A stretch of DNA of 64,000 nt from an uncultured Lachnospiraceae bacterium (GTDB taxonomy: Bacteria > Bacillota > Clostridia > Lachnospirales > Lachnospiraceae). Location: NCBI GenBank assembly GCA_949471785.1, contig CASWRE010000001.1, positions 1 to 64,000 of the forward strand. The letters are read 5' to 3'. Positions within the stretch are counted from its first letter, which is position 1. The number at the start of each line of letters is the position of its first letter. This document shows positions 1 to 7,964 of this stretch, in pieces. The position numbers and the translations under genes are program-made. The notes beneath the pieces were generated by a model. It searched no databases, was not told the DNA's origin, and was given only the letters and a program-made list of their open reading frames with translations.

Positions 1-291
1 ATCCACCATAAAACCTTCCGCAACAAATCTTGCCTGCTCTGGTGTTACCGCTTTATCCGGCGGAAAGGATATAATCACATGATACCCCTGACGTTTTCCG
101 GATTTGCCATACACACACTTGGTGTCTAACATCTGCTCATATGCCGAATCCGGCAGGCAGTTCACACTGCCCACCAAACGACATTGCTCCGTCTTATCCG
201 GATTCCGTATATACTCCAAAGCATTTTTGAGATGTGTCGCCGGATTACCCTCGGTGGCACAATGGATATTTAAGATTTTTGTAACCGCCAT
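1..291 (-). CDS. Relaxase (MobP/VirD2-type mobilization nuclease), N-terminal part, cut by window edge
   Basis: The first 97 codons are visible, starting with ATG at 291 and reading MAVTKILNIHCATEGNP. They match the start of the relaxase/mobilization nuclease family (PF03432 type): a first strand, an NALEYIRNP stretch with the motif I tyrosine region, then GYHVIISFPPDKAVTPEQA, the strand and helix before the His-rich metal site. The His triad lies beyond the edge. The protein would nick oriT and lead strand transfer. The start overlaps the end of mobC by 22 bp, the usual mobC-relaxase arrangement and a sign of translational coupling. Confidence 0.85.
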   Translation of the reverse strand, partial: MAVTKILNIHCATEGNPATHLKNALEYIRNPDKTEQCRLVGSVNCLPDSAYEQMLDTKCVYGKSGKRQGYHVIISFPPDKAVTPEQARFVAEGFMVD

Positions 292-632
292 ACATCCAGC
301 ACCTCCTTGAATATCTCCAGCAGTCTGTCCAATTTTACTTCCACACTGATTAAATCACTGCTCCTAAGAAACCTGTTGGTATTTACCATTCTGGCAATCT
401 GATTTACATTCACAGCCACACCGCTGACCTGTCTTATAAGATTTGCCCTGTCCTCTGCAAATGTGCTGTCCACATTGCCATTTCCATGAATCAGTTCCCT
501 GATATACCTGCTACGGTTCATCCCAACCTTGGCAGCATTTTCATCTACCAGTTTAAGCTCTGTTTCTGAAACCTTGACCGTTATCTTATGCTCCTTCAAA
601 TCCGAGCGGTACTTCTTTCTTCCATCTGCCAT
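270..632 (-). CDS. mobC: MobC-like relaxosome accessory protein
   Basis: This small basic protein has a ribbon-helix-helix N-terminal half (ITVKVSETELKLVDENA, then MNRSRYIRELI) and the MobC signature VNVNQIARMVNTN, followed by a C-terminal helix. MobC proteins bind oriT and help the relaxase open and nick the DNA. I place the start at the ATG at 632 (MADGRKKYRSD) because GGAG lies 9 nt upstream. A longer reading from a TTG at 647 is possible but would place that GGAG inside the gene. It is followed directly by the overlapping relaxase gene. Confidence 0.85.
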   Translation of the reverse strand: MADGRKKYRSDLKEHKITVKVSETELKLVDENAAKVGMNRSRYIRELIHGNGNVDSTFAEDRANLIRQVSGVAVNVNQIARMVNTNRFLRSSDLISVEVKLDRLLEIFKEVLDVWRLQKS

Positions 633-649
633 ACACATATTCTCCAATC

Positions 650-1072
650 TCTGTTAAGCTCTGACCATTCTTTTTTATCGGTTCCATAGTCATCTTCCTC
701 ACTTTCTGTTGTAGTGTTTATTCCTTTTGCACCTCGCACGATGTGCTCGGTGTGTTTTGCGTTCACACTCCTCATCTTCCTGCGAACATGAAATTTGGAG
801 TGTTCACTTGTTTTGCAAGATGCGGAAAAGGTCAGACCTTTTCCCGAAAAAATATATAGCTGCCTATGCGGCCATCATTTTTTCGTCTTGGCAGGGGCTC
901 CTGCACCCCATATAATTACAGCCACAAGTGGCTGATTATACGATACTTAGGATGCTATTCTGTAAGACAAATGTTCTTACAATCGTCACCTTGTAATACT
1001 AAATTACTTTACAAATCTGAGTTTTTGCTTTACAGAATGTCTTACAAACACCTCTTTGTCTTACAGAAAATC
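650..1072. other. Candidate oriT / noncoding mobilization region
   Basis: No convincing gene lies in these 420 bases between mobC and the parR-like gene; the short ORFs have no family features. The region holds a perfect palindrome with 10-bp arms, GGAAAAGGTC and GACCTTTTCC around a single A (824-844), a GC-rich box GGGGCTCCTGCACCCC (about 894-909), and the inverted pair ACACTCC/GGAGTGT near 764-803. Inverted repeats next to mobC and the relaxase are the normal setting of an oriT. The exact nick site cannot be read from this sequence alone. Confidence 0.5.
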
Positions 1073-1080
1073 TTACAATC
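961..1080. repeat. Iteron-like TNTTACA/TGTAANA repeats, candidate centromere for the ParM/ParR-like pair
   Basis: About eight near-copies of a TTACA-type heptamer occur in 120 bp in both orientations: TGTAAGAC at 961, TTCTTACAA at 974, TTGTAATACT at 991, CTTTACAAA at 1007, GCTTTACAG at 1027, TGTCTTACAAA at 1038, TTTGTCTTACAG at 1055 and ATCTTACAATC at 1070. The last overlaps the 3' end of the parR-like gene. Clustered short repeats beside a parM/parR pair usually act as the centromere bound by ParR. Here they lie downstream of parR rather than upstream of parM. Confidence 0.5.
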
Positions 1081-1609
1081 CCGAAAAATAATCCAATGCT
1101 TCATCAGGCAGTTTATCTGAAACCTGTGGTAATACTCCTGTACTTTCCAAATCATCAGTAACCGCCGTGACAGCTTTAACTGACTCAGCAGTTCCGGTTC
1201 CCGAAGTTGTATCTGACACACAACTCTCCACGGCAGCCTGTAAAACAGCAGCCAAATCATCACCCACTACCATCTTGCTCTCCAAAGTCTCTATCACAAC
1301 CTTTTCCACAAGATCCGGCAGAGCCTGAAGCAAAGTCTTCCGACATTCCTCAAGCTTTGCCCCAAGCTTTTCTTCCATCTCTTCATTTTGTGCTTTCTGC
1401 TCTGCAAGTGTTTGGACAGCTTTCTGTTCCTGCTTTTCTCCACGGATATAGGACAGCAGAACCGTTTTGATAAAGTTACTCTTGCCACCCTTTAGCACAG
1501 CTTTAAAATCCGGACTGTCAAACTGCCGAAGATAATCATAGATTTCCTTATCCTCTCTCTTTGACAAATTCAGTCTGAAATTAATCATTACCGTATTCCT
1601 GTCAGCCAT
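1073..1609 (-). CDS. ParR-like DNA-binding adaptor (probable)
   Basis: This 178-aa protein has a short ribbon-helix-helix-like N-terminus (VMINFRLNLSKREDKEIYDYL), a basic segment ending LLSYIRGEKQEQK, a predicted coiled coil (about residues 60-95, rich in Glu, Gln and Lys) and an acidic low-complexity tail. I do not recognise a named family from the primary sequence. The call rests on position: it lies 8 bp downstream of an actin-like ParM gene and beside short repeats, as ParR adaptors do. It would link the centromere to the ParM filament. A plain regulatory protein is the alternative. Confidence 0.5.
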   Translation of the reverse strand: MADRNTVMINFRLNLSKREDKEIYDYLRQFDSPDFKAVLKGGKSNFIKTVLLSYIRGEKQEQKAVQTLAEQKAQNEEMEEKLGAKLEECRKTLLQALPDLVEKVVIETLESKMVVGDDLAAVLQAAVESCVSDTTSGTGTAESVKAVTAVTDDLESTGVLPQVSDKLPDEALDYFSGL

Positions 1610-1617
1610 ACCGGCAC

Positions 1618-2535
1618 CTACCTTTTATACATCGCCGCCGCAATAAACTCATACCCGATGGCATTGGCTTTCACATCCTCCATATAACAGATATGCTCTC
1701 CTGCCGTTTTCCCATAAAGTCTCATCACAACAGCTCCACCGCCACAGTAGATAATCGGTGTTATCACCGGATTGTAACCATTCTCCTTAAGCTTGCTCTC
1801 TACCTGCTCCGCAAATATGACAAGTTGCTCCTTAATGTTTTTCACAATCTCTGCTGACATTCCTCTGCACTGTCCGTTGTTCATGACTGCATGAATTTTA
1901 TCCTCCGGCAACTGCACATTAAACTGATTGTAAATCACATTCTGAATCTTACGGGTACAGTCAATCAGTGCCTGTGGATGAGAAAAACATTCCGTTTCCA
2001 CCGGTCTGTGGTTTCTCACATGCACCACATCAATGGTTTTAGAACCAATATCCACCACAAGCTGGTCTGTCTCCATATTCCCCAGTCTGTTTGCAACTGC
2101 AGCATAGCACTGCGGGAAGATTTTCACGTCCACAATTCTGCACGAATACTTCTCTCCGCAATACTGAAACTCCTGAAATCCCCTACCCAGATACTTTGCA
2201 AACACGTCCTTCTCCTTACCAATTCTTCCAAATGGTGTACCTGCCGCAATCACCACATTATTATGATGATGCAGACCATTTCTTTTTAATTCCTCAGCAA
2301 TGGCTGCCAAAGTTAAAATAAAATAATCATCATCCTCAGTCTTTTCATCCTTCATGGCAAGACGACCTTCTCCCACCTTGTAATAACTGCCTTTATAGAA
2401 AATGGTATTTTCCTTAAAAGCCGGGTCCGTCAATATCTTTGTAACACCATTTTCCATAACCATATGTGGCAGCTTAAGGCTACAAAAGCCATGGTCTACT
2501 GCCACTATTAAAACATTCTTCTCTTTTATCAGCAT
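1618..2535 (-). CDS. ParM/StbA-family actin-like ATPase
   Basis: This actin-like plasmid-segregation ATPase shows the two phosphate-binding segments of the fold: IVAVDHGFCSLKL near the N-terminus and VVDIGSKTIDVVHV in the middle. A C-terminal adenosine-type motif, YCGGGAVVMRLYG, follows. Such proteins polymerise to push DNA copies apart. In an integrative element this would stabilise an extrachromosomal circular form. I favour the ATG at 2535 (MLIKEKNVLIVAVDHG) with GAGAGG upstream. A longer frame from ATG at 2622 also has an AGAAGG site and sits only 17 bp after the upstream gene, but adds 29 residues without family likeness. Confidence 0.75.
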   Translation of the reverse strand: MLIKEKNVLIVAVDHGFCSLKLPHMVMENGVTKILTDPAFKENTIFYKGSYYKVGEGRLAMKDEKTEDDDYFILTLAAIAEELKRNGLHHHNNVVIAAGTPFGRIGKEKDVFAKYLGRGFQEFQYCGEKYSCRIVDVKIFPQCYAAVANRLGNMETDQLVVDIGSKTIDVVHVRNHRPVETECFSHPQALIDCTRKIQNVIYNQFNVQLPEDKIHAVMNNGQCRGMSAEIVKNIKEQLVIFAEQVESKLKENGYNPVITPIIYCGGGAVVMRLYGKTAGEHICYMEDVKANAIGYEFIAAAMYKR

Positions 2536-2639
2536 AAATAAAATCCTCTCTTTCTCCGGCACCACACCGGGATTTAAATTAATCTGTAAATTAGTAATTC
2601 TTTCGACACAGAAACTCTCCATAAATAGAACCTTCTAAA

Positions 2640-3002
2640 TCAATAGTAATGATAAACAATATCTGCTAACACTTCTTCCTCTGCTACCATTCTTGCCTGC
2701 TCCCGCAATTTCCACATTTCCATTGTGGAAGATGGATTTACAGGCTTGTGCTTTTCAAGATATTTATTTTCAATATTTTCAAGCATCTCATATGCTTCCT
2801 CATTTACCTCTGAAGCCTTTTTCTTAAGCCTTCCAAATCGTAAGAGACTTCTATATCTGTCCAGAGCATTTTCTTTCATATACTCCATCCACATAAGTCC
2901 GTATTTACCCACATTTGCATCCTCTGTTTCCGTTGAAATATTAGGATAAAACAGACCATCTTTTTCTTCATAGGTAATACCTGATTCTTCAAAAATTGTC
3001 AT
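2640..3002 (-). CDS. TnpV-family transposon-encoded protein
   Basis: This 120-aa protein has the TnpV pattern: a short N-terminal ITYEEKDGLFYPN, the segment VGKYGLMWMEYMKENALDRYRS, a helical middle (LRFGRLKKKASEVNEEA) and a C-terminal WKLREQARMVAEEEVLADI. TnpV proteins are common in clostridial integrative elements and transposons; their biochemical role is unsettled. It lies upstream of the parM-like gene on the same strand and may share its transcript. Confidence 0.75.
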   Translation of the reverse strand: MTIFEESGITYEEKDGLFYPNISTETEDANVGKYGLMWMEYMKENALDRYRSLLRFGRLKKKASEVNEEAYEMLENIENKYLEKHKPVNPSSTMEMWKLREQARMVAEEEVLADIVYHYY

Positions 3003-3156
3003 AGCTTATACCATCCTTTCCCAGATTTCTCGCAGAAAAAGCGACATGCTTATTACAACAAGCCATCCCTTCTGCTATAATTTTGTTGTTATGCATAATG
3101 AAGCTGCTCTCTGGCTATGCCAATAGCTGATATGAGAGCAACATTTTTATCTGTCG

Positions 3157-3498
3157 TCATTCCAGTTCCTCCGGTTCTGAATCTTCCTTCTCAAGAATTT
3201 CCAGAACATGCTTAAGTGGAATCAGCACTTCTTTATCCAATTCTGCATCTGCCTCCATAAACTGTAACTCCTCAAGTATCGCCTCTAGATACATCTGCAT
3301 CTGCCTTGCAACCTTTCGACCACAAACCACTTTAATCTCATGCTTTAAACAGCACTGAATCAGATAATCCTGCTTTGACAATCCGCTTAATGCCACCTGC
3401 ACATCCAATTCATCTGCTTCCTCAGGCGACATCCGGAATGCCACTATTTTATTCCTCCATCGGTTGCAATTATCATATCTTTTCTCGCTCATAGCCAT
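3157..3498 (-). CDS. Ribbon-helix-helix mobilization-type protein
   Basis: This 113-aa protein starts with a polar segment (YDNCNRWRNKIVAFRMSPEE) and continues with LSGLSKQDYLIQCCL, the strand-helix-helix layout of MobC-like or CopG-like DNA-binding proteins that clostridial mobile elements carry. The C-terminal half is acidic and helical. It sits between the integrase and TnpV. It could be a second relaxosome protein or a regulator of the element. The RHH fold is clear by pattern; the target DNA is not known. Confidence 0.65.
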   Translation of the reverse strand: MAMSEKRYDNCNRWRNKIVAFRMSPEEADELDVQVALSGLSKQDYLIQCCLKHEIKVVCGRKVARQMQMYLEAILEELQFMEADAELDKEVLIPLKHVLEILEKEDSEPEELE

Positions 3499-3566
3499 CT
3501 CCTTACTTCTGAATCATGTTCTTACGAATTTGCAATAAGTGCAATTTTCTAAGCTACATAGTTCCC

Positions 3567-4661
3567 TTACCCCTCCATTCCAAGTTCAAGACTTGCATTT
3601 TCCATATCAAGCCTGTCTGCCATCTCAATCTGCTTTGACGGAAACAGATGAGCATACCGATAGGTAATATCAATACTCTCATGCCCCACTCTGTCTGCAA
3701 TCGCCACCGCCGAAAATCCCATGTCGATCAGAAGCGAAATGTGTGAGTGACGTAAATCGTGGATTCTTATCCGCTTAACCCCGGATAATTTACACCCTCT
3801 CTCCATTTCATGATGGAGAAAACTTTTTGTTACTTGAAATAAACGATCGGTTCGTTTGTACCCATAAATCATTGAAATATATTCCTGTATTTCCTCTGCC
3901 AGAAACTTAGGGAGCTTAATAACACGATTGCTTTTCGGTGTCTTTGGTGTAGTAATCAGGTCCTTCCCCTCCAGTCTCTGATATGACTTGTTGATACGAA
4001 CTGTATTTTTCACAAAGTCAAAATCCTCAGCCGTAAGTGCAAGTACCTCGCCCAGTCTTGCTCCTGTCCAATACAGCATTTCAAATGCATAAAAGGACTG
4101 CGCCTTATCCATAACAGCCTCCGAAAAACATTTATACTCTTCCTGTGTCCAGAACAGCATTTCCCTAACCTCCTCCTTACCCATACACCCCGCCTGCCTT
4201 GCAGGATTACTTTTTAACTGATAATACCTGCAGGCATGATTGAAAATACAGCTAAGCTGATTATGAATCGTTTTCCTGTAAGTAGCTGACAAACCCTTTC
4301 CATTCTCATCCTTCTGTGCCATCAATTCATTCTGCCATTTCATAACATCCGAAGCTGTGATTTCATTCATCTTCTTATTTTCAAAATAAGGAAGTATTTT
4401 TGTTCTCACAATATGCTCCTTGGTTAACCACGTATTACGCTTTAACCTGTTCTGCACATCATCTGAATACAGCTTGAAAAATTCTCCGAATACCATATCC
4501 AGATTACATTCCTCCCGCATTTTGAAATTTCTCTCAAAATCAAGAGCCTCTTTTTTTGTTTTAAATCCACGTCTTTTGACCTGTCTGTTTTCGCCCTTCC
4601 AGTCCTTACTGTAAAACTTAACAAACCAGGTATCTGTTGCCTTGTCCTTATATGCCGGCAT
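3567..4661 (-). CDS. int: Tyrosine recombinase (site-specific integrase)
   Basis: This 364-aa integrase catalyses integration and excision at the guaA 3' end. It shows an N-terminal arm-binding-like domain (MPAYKDKATDTWFVKFYSKD), a SAM-like core-binding domain (middle, ILPYFENKKMNEITASDV) and the catalytic domain with TGARLGEVLAL (first Arg), TPKSNRVIKLP (Lys region), HDLRHSH (His-x-x-Arg), VGHES and the nucleophile tyrosine in ITYRYAHLF. I start it at ATG 4661, which has AAGGAGA 9 nt upstream; the longer frame to 4748 would run into the excisionase-like gene. It lies just downstream of that gene, the usual xis-int order. Confidence 0.92.
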   Translation of the reverse strand: MPAYKDKATDTWFVKFYSKDWKGENRQVKRRGFKTKKEALDFERNFKMREECNLDMVFGEFFKLYSDDVQNRLKRNTWLTKEHIVRTKILPYFENKKMNEITASDVMKWQNELMAQKDENGKGLSATYRKTIHNQLSCIFNHACRYYQLKSNPARQAGCMGKEEVREMLFWTQEEYKCFSEAVMDKAQSFYAFEMLYWTGARLGEVLALTAEDFDFVKNTVRINKSYQRLEGKDLITTPKTPKSNRVIKLPKFLAEEIQEYISMIYGYKRTDRLFQVTKSFLHHEMERGCKLSGVKRIRIHDLRHSHISLLIDMGFSAVAIADRVGHESIDITYRYAHLFPSKQIEMADRLDMENASLELGMEG

Positions 4662-4747
4662 CCAATCGTCTCCTTCCAAAATTGATATTTTCAGCAGGGC
4701 AAATAAGGTATTAACTTCCTCATTAACCCTACTGCTTCTAATCACCA

Positions 4748-4933
4748 TTACACTTCTTCCGGTATCATGAATTTCTTCATAAAGTAATTACGATTTACTT
4801 TTCCATTCAAAACCATATATCCCTGACTCTTTAGTTCTGCATTCAGCACTCGGATAATCTGATATGCCTTTGATCTGGAGATACCGAGTAATTGTCTGAT
4901 TTCATCAGCCTTAATAAACATACATTCTTCCAT
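4748..4933 (-). CDS. Excisionase-like / helix-turn-helix protein
   Basis: This 61-aa protein begins MEECMFIKADEIRQLLGIS and contains a helix-turn-helix of the MerR/excisionase kind (IRQLLGISRSKAYQIIRVLN), with a C-terminal wing-like strand (KVNRNYFMKKFMIPEE). Such small proteins bend DNA for excision or steer the integrase. The ATG at 4933 has a strong AAGGAGG seven bases upstream; the longer frame to 5017 runs through this site and is not needed. It precedes int on the same strand. Confidence 0.7.
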   Translation of the reverse strand: MEECMFIKADEIRQLLGISRSKAYQIIRVLNAELKSQGYMVLNGKVNRNYFMKKFMIPEEV

Positions 4934-5455
4934 CTTGCCCCCTCCTTTCGTCGTGTTATGTATCCCGTCAGGAATATTTTTGTGGCTTCCGTTCGTATCA
5001 GATGCTGTCAGTCTCACAACCGACCTTTAGTGCCAGCCTTAGCTCACCTGTGGGCTACTCCTGCTCGAATTCCTTTCCCACTCTTGACGAAAGTGTCTTC
5101 CCTTGCTCTTCTTGATTTCTCAAGCCTCCTCGCAAAATCTGTTGGCATCTGATACAGCTCATTTCCGCGATAGCAACGAGGCAAGTGACGAATGTTTACA
5201 TTTAGTCATTTGCCGACTGCCGCGAACCTGCGACCTTGTCGCAAGGTTAGTTTTCAAGGTGCAATCATTTCTCTTTTGTTTACCATACATATTTGTATTG
5301 TATTTTCTATTGGTGTTATAATACACCCCTTTTTCCATCTTGTCAATAAATTTTCCCATATTTTTTTGTATGGTAAATCTTTTCAAAGCAATCTATGTGT
5401 GATATACTCCTATTTATCAGGCGGATTTATCCGATAAATACAAGGAGGTTTTTAC
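4934..5455. other. Regulatory region between excisionase-like gene and XRE regulator
   Basis: No gene is supported in these 520 bases. Visible structure: an 11-bp inverted pair, GTATCAGATGC (4995-5005) and GCATCTGATAC (5145-5155); a hairpin AACCTGCGAC/GTCGCAAGGTT with one bulge (about 5224-5247); and an AT-rich tract from 5250. The long minus-strand leader before the excisionase-like gene (over 200 nt) suggests control of excision at the RNA or operator level. Which protein uses these sites is unknown. Confidence 0.45.
5403..5439 (+). promoter_or_regulatory. -10 box and inverted-repeat operator before the XRE regulator
   Basis: TATACT (5403-5408) is a likely -10, with a weak TTTTCA at 5380 as -35. 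Just downstream, ATTTATC (5412-5418) and GATAAAT (5433-5439) form an inverted repeat, with a further direct TTTATC at 5425. The operator is between the promoter and the AAGGAGG ribosome site, so autoregulation by the XRE protein is the simplest reading. Confidence 0.5.
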
Positions 5456-5995
5456 ATGACTTTTGGCGATAGAGTTAAGAAAATAAGAGTTTTCAGAAAA
5501 ATGACCATGGAAGAATTTGGTGCCGCCCTAGGCTTTGAAGGAAGAAACCGTTCCGTGCGTGCTAACCAGTACGAGTCCGGTCAACGTTATCCCAAGCGTG
5601 ATATGCTTATGAAAATTGCAGAAGTTCTTCAATGTAATTACAAAGCCTTAGATGATTATGGTCTTGGCTCTGCTGAGGATATTATAGAGACACTCTTTTG
5701 GTTAGAAGAAAGTGCTTCTATAAACACATCCAATAAACATTTTCCTGAATATGAAGCACCAGGCAATCTGATTACATTGTGCGAAATGCAACCGGTAAGC
5801 AACGACAACGATGTAATATGTACTTACAATGAATACATGAATACGTCTATGTTTGCTCCTGTGGCAATCACAATTAATTATGGATTGGTTAATGATTTTC
5901 TTTTAGAATGGAATAAGAAAAAACAAGAACTTGCCAATGGAGATATTACTCCGGCAAAATACTTTGAATGGAAAATAACTTGGCCGCACGCCTAA
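5456..5995 (+). CDS. XRE-family transcriptional regulator of the element
   Basis: This 179-aa protein has an N-terminal Cro/CI-type helix-turn-helix (about residues 5-65; MTMEEFGAALGF as first helices, YESGQRYPKRDMLMKIAEVL as the recognition and closing helices) and a C-terminal domain I do not recognise. It starts at ATG 5456 with a good AAGGAGG upstream. It is the only plus-strand gene of the element and sits at the attachment end. It probably represses or controls excision and transfer genes on the other strand. Confidence 0.8.
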   Translation: MTFGDRVKKIRVFRKMTMEEFGAALGFEGRNRSVRANQYESGQRYPKRDMLMKIAEVLQCNYKALDDYGLGSAEDIIETLFWLEESASINTSNKHFPEYEAPGNLITLCEMQPVSNDNDVICTYNEYMNTSMFAPVAITINYGLVNDFLLEWNKKKQELANGDITPAKYFEWKITWPHA

Positions 5996-6026
5996 AATAA
6001 GCTTATTCATATAATAACGCTCCGTT

Positions 6027-6045
6027 TAGTACCAAAATAGTACCA
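6027..6045. repeat. Direct repeat TAGTACCA x2 at the element end
   Basis: TAGTACCA occurs at 6027-6034 and 6038-6045, an 11-bp period (one helical turn). Short direct repeats about 60 bp inside an integrase-element end fit arm-type integrase sites, but binding is not shown. Confidence 0.35.
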
Positions 6046-6057
6046 ACGGGCATAAAG

Positions 6058-6098
6058 AAAGCTCGCAAATGCCCATTTTATAGGCTTTTGCGAGCTTT
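6058..6098. terminator. Bidirectional terminator between the element and guaA
   Basis: AAAGCTCGCAAA (6058-6069) pairs perfectly with TTTGCGAGCTTT (6087-6098) around a 17-nt loop. A- and T-rich flanks on both sides make it work for the XRE gene (plus) and guaA (minus). It lies inside the element end, so it would replace the original guaA terminator. Confidence 0.8.
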
Positions 6099-6120
6099 TG
6101 AAAATTATTCGAACTCAATC
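6099..6120. other. Probable attachment-site junction (att) at guaA stop
   Basis: The guaA stop codon (TAA, 6105-6107 on the minus strand) and last codons (IEFE) form the boundary between element and chromosome. The core repeat cannot be defined because the other junction is outside the window. Confidence 0.5.
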
Positions 6121-7649
6121 GTCCCCGGCGGCTTACTGGTCAAATCATAGAATACCCTGTTAACCCCCCTCACCTCATTGATGATCCTGCTCATCACTCT
6201 CTGAAGCACATCATAGGGGATCTCTGCAGCCTCTGCAGTCATAAAATCAACGGTACACACCGCCCGCAGAGCCACGGCATAATCATAAGTCCGCTCATCT
6301 CCCATAACGCCAACAGACCGCATATTAGTTAACGCGGCAAAATACTGATTGATCTGCTTATCCAGACCGGCGTTGGCAATCTCCTCACGATAGATGGCAT
6401 CGGCATCCTGCACGATCCTCACTTTTTCCTCTGTAACCTCGCCGATAATACGAATGCCCAGACCGGGGCCCGGGAAAGGCTGACGAAATACCAGATACTC
6501 CGGAATACCCAGCTCCAGACCAACTTTGCGCACTTCATCTTTAAATAGATTTCGCAATGGTTCAATGATTTCCTTGAAATCCACGTAATCCGGCAGGCCG
6601 CCCACATTATGATGGGACTTGATGACGGCTGACTCACCGCCCAGGCCGGATTCTACCACATCGGGATAAATCGTTCCCTGAACGAGGAAATCCACAGCGC
6701 CGATCTTTTGAGCCTCCTCCTCAAATACACGAATGAATTCCTCACCGATGATCTTCCTCTTCGCCTCTGGCTCCTCCACGCCGGCCAGTTTGGCATAATA
6801 GCGCTGCCGGGCATTAACGCGAATAAAATTCAGGTCATAGGGCCCGTCGGGACCAAACACAGCCTCCACCTCATCTCCTTCGTCTTTCCGCAGCAGACCG
6901 TGATCGACGAACACACAGGTGAGCTGTCTGCCCACAGCCTTGGACAGCAGTACGGCAGCCACTGAAGAATCCACGCCGCCGGACAAAGCGCAAAGCACCC
7001 GGCCGTCACCAACCTTCTCCCGAATCGCTTTTATGGATTCTTCCGCGAAAGAATCCATCCGCCAGTCACCACCGCAGCCACAGATACCGTGGACAAAATT
7101 GGACAATATTTCCTTACCCTTTACAGTATGCAACACCTCGGGATGGAACTGGATGGCATAGAGCCCCCGACTCCGATCCTCCGCTGCCGCCACAGGGCAG
7201 TCCCGGGTATGGGCACAAATCGAAAACCCCGGCGCCGCCTCCGCAATATAGTCGGTGTGGCTCATCCAGCAGACGGTATCTCTCTCCACACCGGCAAACA
7301 GAGGCGAATCCGGCTCCACACAAATCTCAGTCTTTCCATATTCCCGTACGGGAGCTTTCTCTACTCTGCCTCCCAAAGTCAACTGCATCAGCTGGGCGCC
7401 ATAGCAGAGCCCTAACACCGGAATACCCAGCTCGAACAGGTCCCGGGAACAGGCCGGAGCCCCCTGATCATAACAGCTGTTGGGGCCTCCTGTCAGTATG
7501 ATTCCTTTCGGATTCATCTCTCTTATTTTTTCGATATCTGTTTTATAAGAATAGATTTCGCAGTAGACATTACATTCGCGGACACGGCGCGCCACCAGCT
7601 GATTATACTGACCGCCAAAATCCACGACTATGACCATTTCTCTGTTCAT
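6105..7649 (-). CDS. guaA: GMP synthase (glutamine-hydrolysing)
   Basis: GuaA converts XMP to GMP with ATP and glutamine. The 514-aa protein has the N-terminal class I glutamine amidotransferase ([17 protein letters not shown]; catalytic Cys in GLCYGAQLM; His-Glu in FHPEV), the PP-loop ATP pyrophosphatase ([15 protein letters not shown]) and the C-terminal dimerisation domain ending [10 protein letters not shown] use ATG 7649 ([14 protein letters not shown]) because GGAG lies 8 nt upstream; the frame reaches 7673. All key residues are present, so the gene is intact despite the element at its 3' end. Confidence 0.97.
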   Translation of the reverse strand: MNREMVIVVDFGGQYNQLVARRVRECNVYCEIYSYKTDIEKIREMNPKGIILTGGPNSCYDQGAPACSRDLFELGIPVLGLCYGAQLMQLTLGGRVEKAPVREYGKTEICVEPDSPLFAGVERDTVCWMSHTDYIAEAAPGFSICAHTRDCPVAAAEDRSRGLYAIQFHPEVLHTVKGKEILSNFVHGICGCGGDWRMDSFAEESIKAIREKVGDGRVLCALSGGVDSSVAAVLLSKAVGRQLTCVFVDHGLLRKDEGDEVEAVFGPDGPYDLNFIRVNARQRYYAKLAGVEEPEAKRKIIGEEFIRVFEEEAQKIGAVDFLVQGTIYPDVVESGLGGESAVIKSHHNVGGLPDYVDFKEIIEPLRNLFKDEVRKVGLELGIPEYLVFRQPFPGPGLGIRIIGEVTEEKVRIVQDADAIYREEIANAGLDKQINQYFAALTNMRSVGVMGDERTYDYAVALRAVCTVDFMTAEAAEIPYDVLQRVMSRIINEVRGVNRVFYDLTSKPPGTIEFE

Positions 7650-7701
7650 GTATATTCTCCTTTGTATCTTCATGCCAGATAGAGTTACGGCATTTTTCTC
7701 T

Positions 7702-7730
7702 ATTATATGATACTGTTCCGCATTTTACAA
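7702..7730 (-). promoter_or_regulatory. Probable guaA promoter
   Basis: On the minus strand TTGTAA (7725-7730) and TATAAT (7702-7707) are separated by 17 bp, about 50 bp upstream of the guaA start. No purine riboswitch core is evident in the short leader. Confidence 0.6.
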
Positions 7731-7770
7731 TCCACCGGTTGCTTAAAAATTAAAAGAGAGATCCAGATCG

Positions 7771-7943
7771 GTTACTGTTCAAGGGCCAGGAATGCGCACT
7801 GCGCATTCCGTGAGAACATAATTCAGGCGTGAGAAACGATTTTCCATGGCAGATCTTTGCCTACCACCCTGAATAGTTACTGGAAAAAGCCTCCTGGGCT
7901 GTAAACAATAACCACATGGTTGACGGTCACAGAGTAAACACGA
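7771..7943 (+). repeat. Structured dispersed repeat, copy A (degenerate)
   Basis: This copy starts GTTACTGTTCA and has stem-loop I as GGAATGCGC/GCGCATTCC with a 3-nt loop, then GAACATAATTCAGG, the family box. The inner end GAATAGTTAC lies at 7871-7880, and a second, decayed 3' part (GGTCACAGAGTAAACA near 7925) aligns with copy B. It lies in the guaA-spoIIID gap and is the most diverged copy. No clear flanking duplication is seen. Confidence 0.6.
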
Positions 7944-7964
7944 ACATCACATACCCCCCTTACG

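Larger units (their letters stand above)
1..6104. mobile_element. Integrative mobilizable/conjugative element, right-hand part, in the 3' end of guaA
   Basis: This stretch is AT-richer than the rest and carries only mobile-element functions: relaxase, MobC, ParM/ParR-like pair, TnpV, a ribbon-helix-helix protein, tyrosine integrase, excisionase-like protein and XRE regulator. It stops abruptly at the last codons of guaA. The 3' end of guaA is a well-known integration site for tyrosine-recombinase elements, and the guaA product here keeps its normal C-terminus (PPGTIEFE), as expected when the incoming att restores the gene end. The left end, attL and any conjugation genes lie outside the window, so whether this is an ICE or only mobilizable cannot be decided. 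Confidence 0.85.

Noticed and set aside
866-1120. Short open frame in the mobilization region
   Set aside because: It runs through the palindrome and the repeat array, with no ribosome site or known family.
7650-7760. Purine riboswitch before guaA
   Set aside because: The leader is too short and no purine-aptamer core or terminator hairpin is visible.
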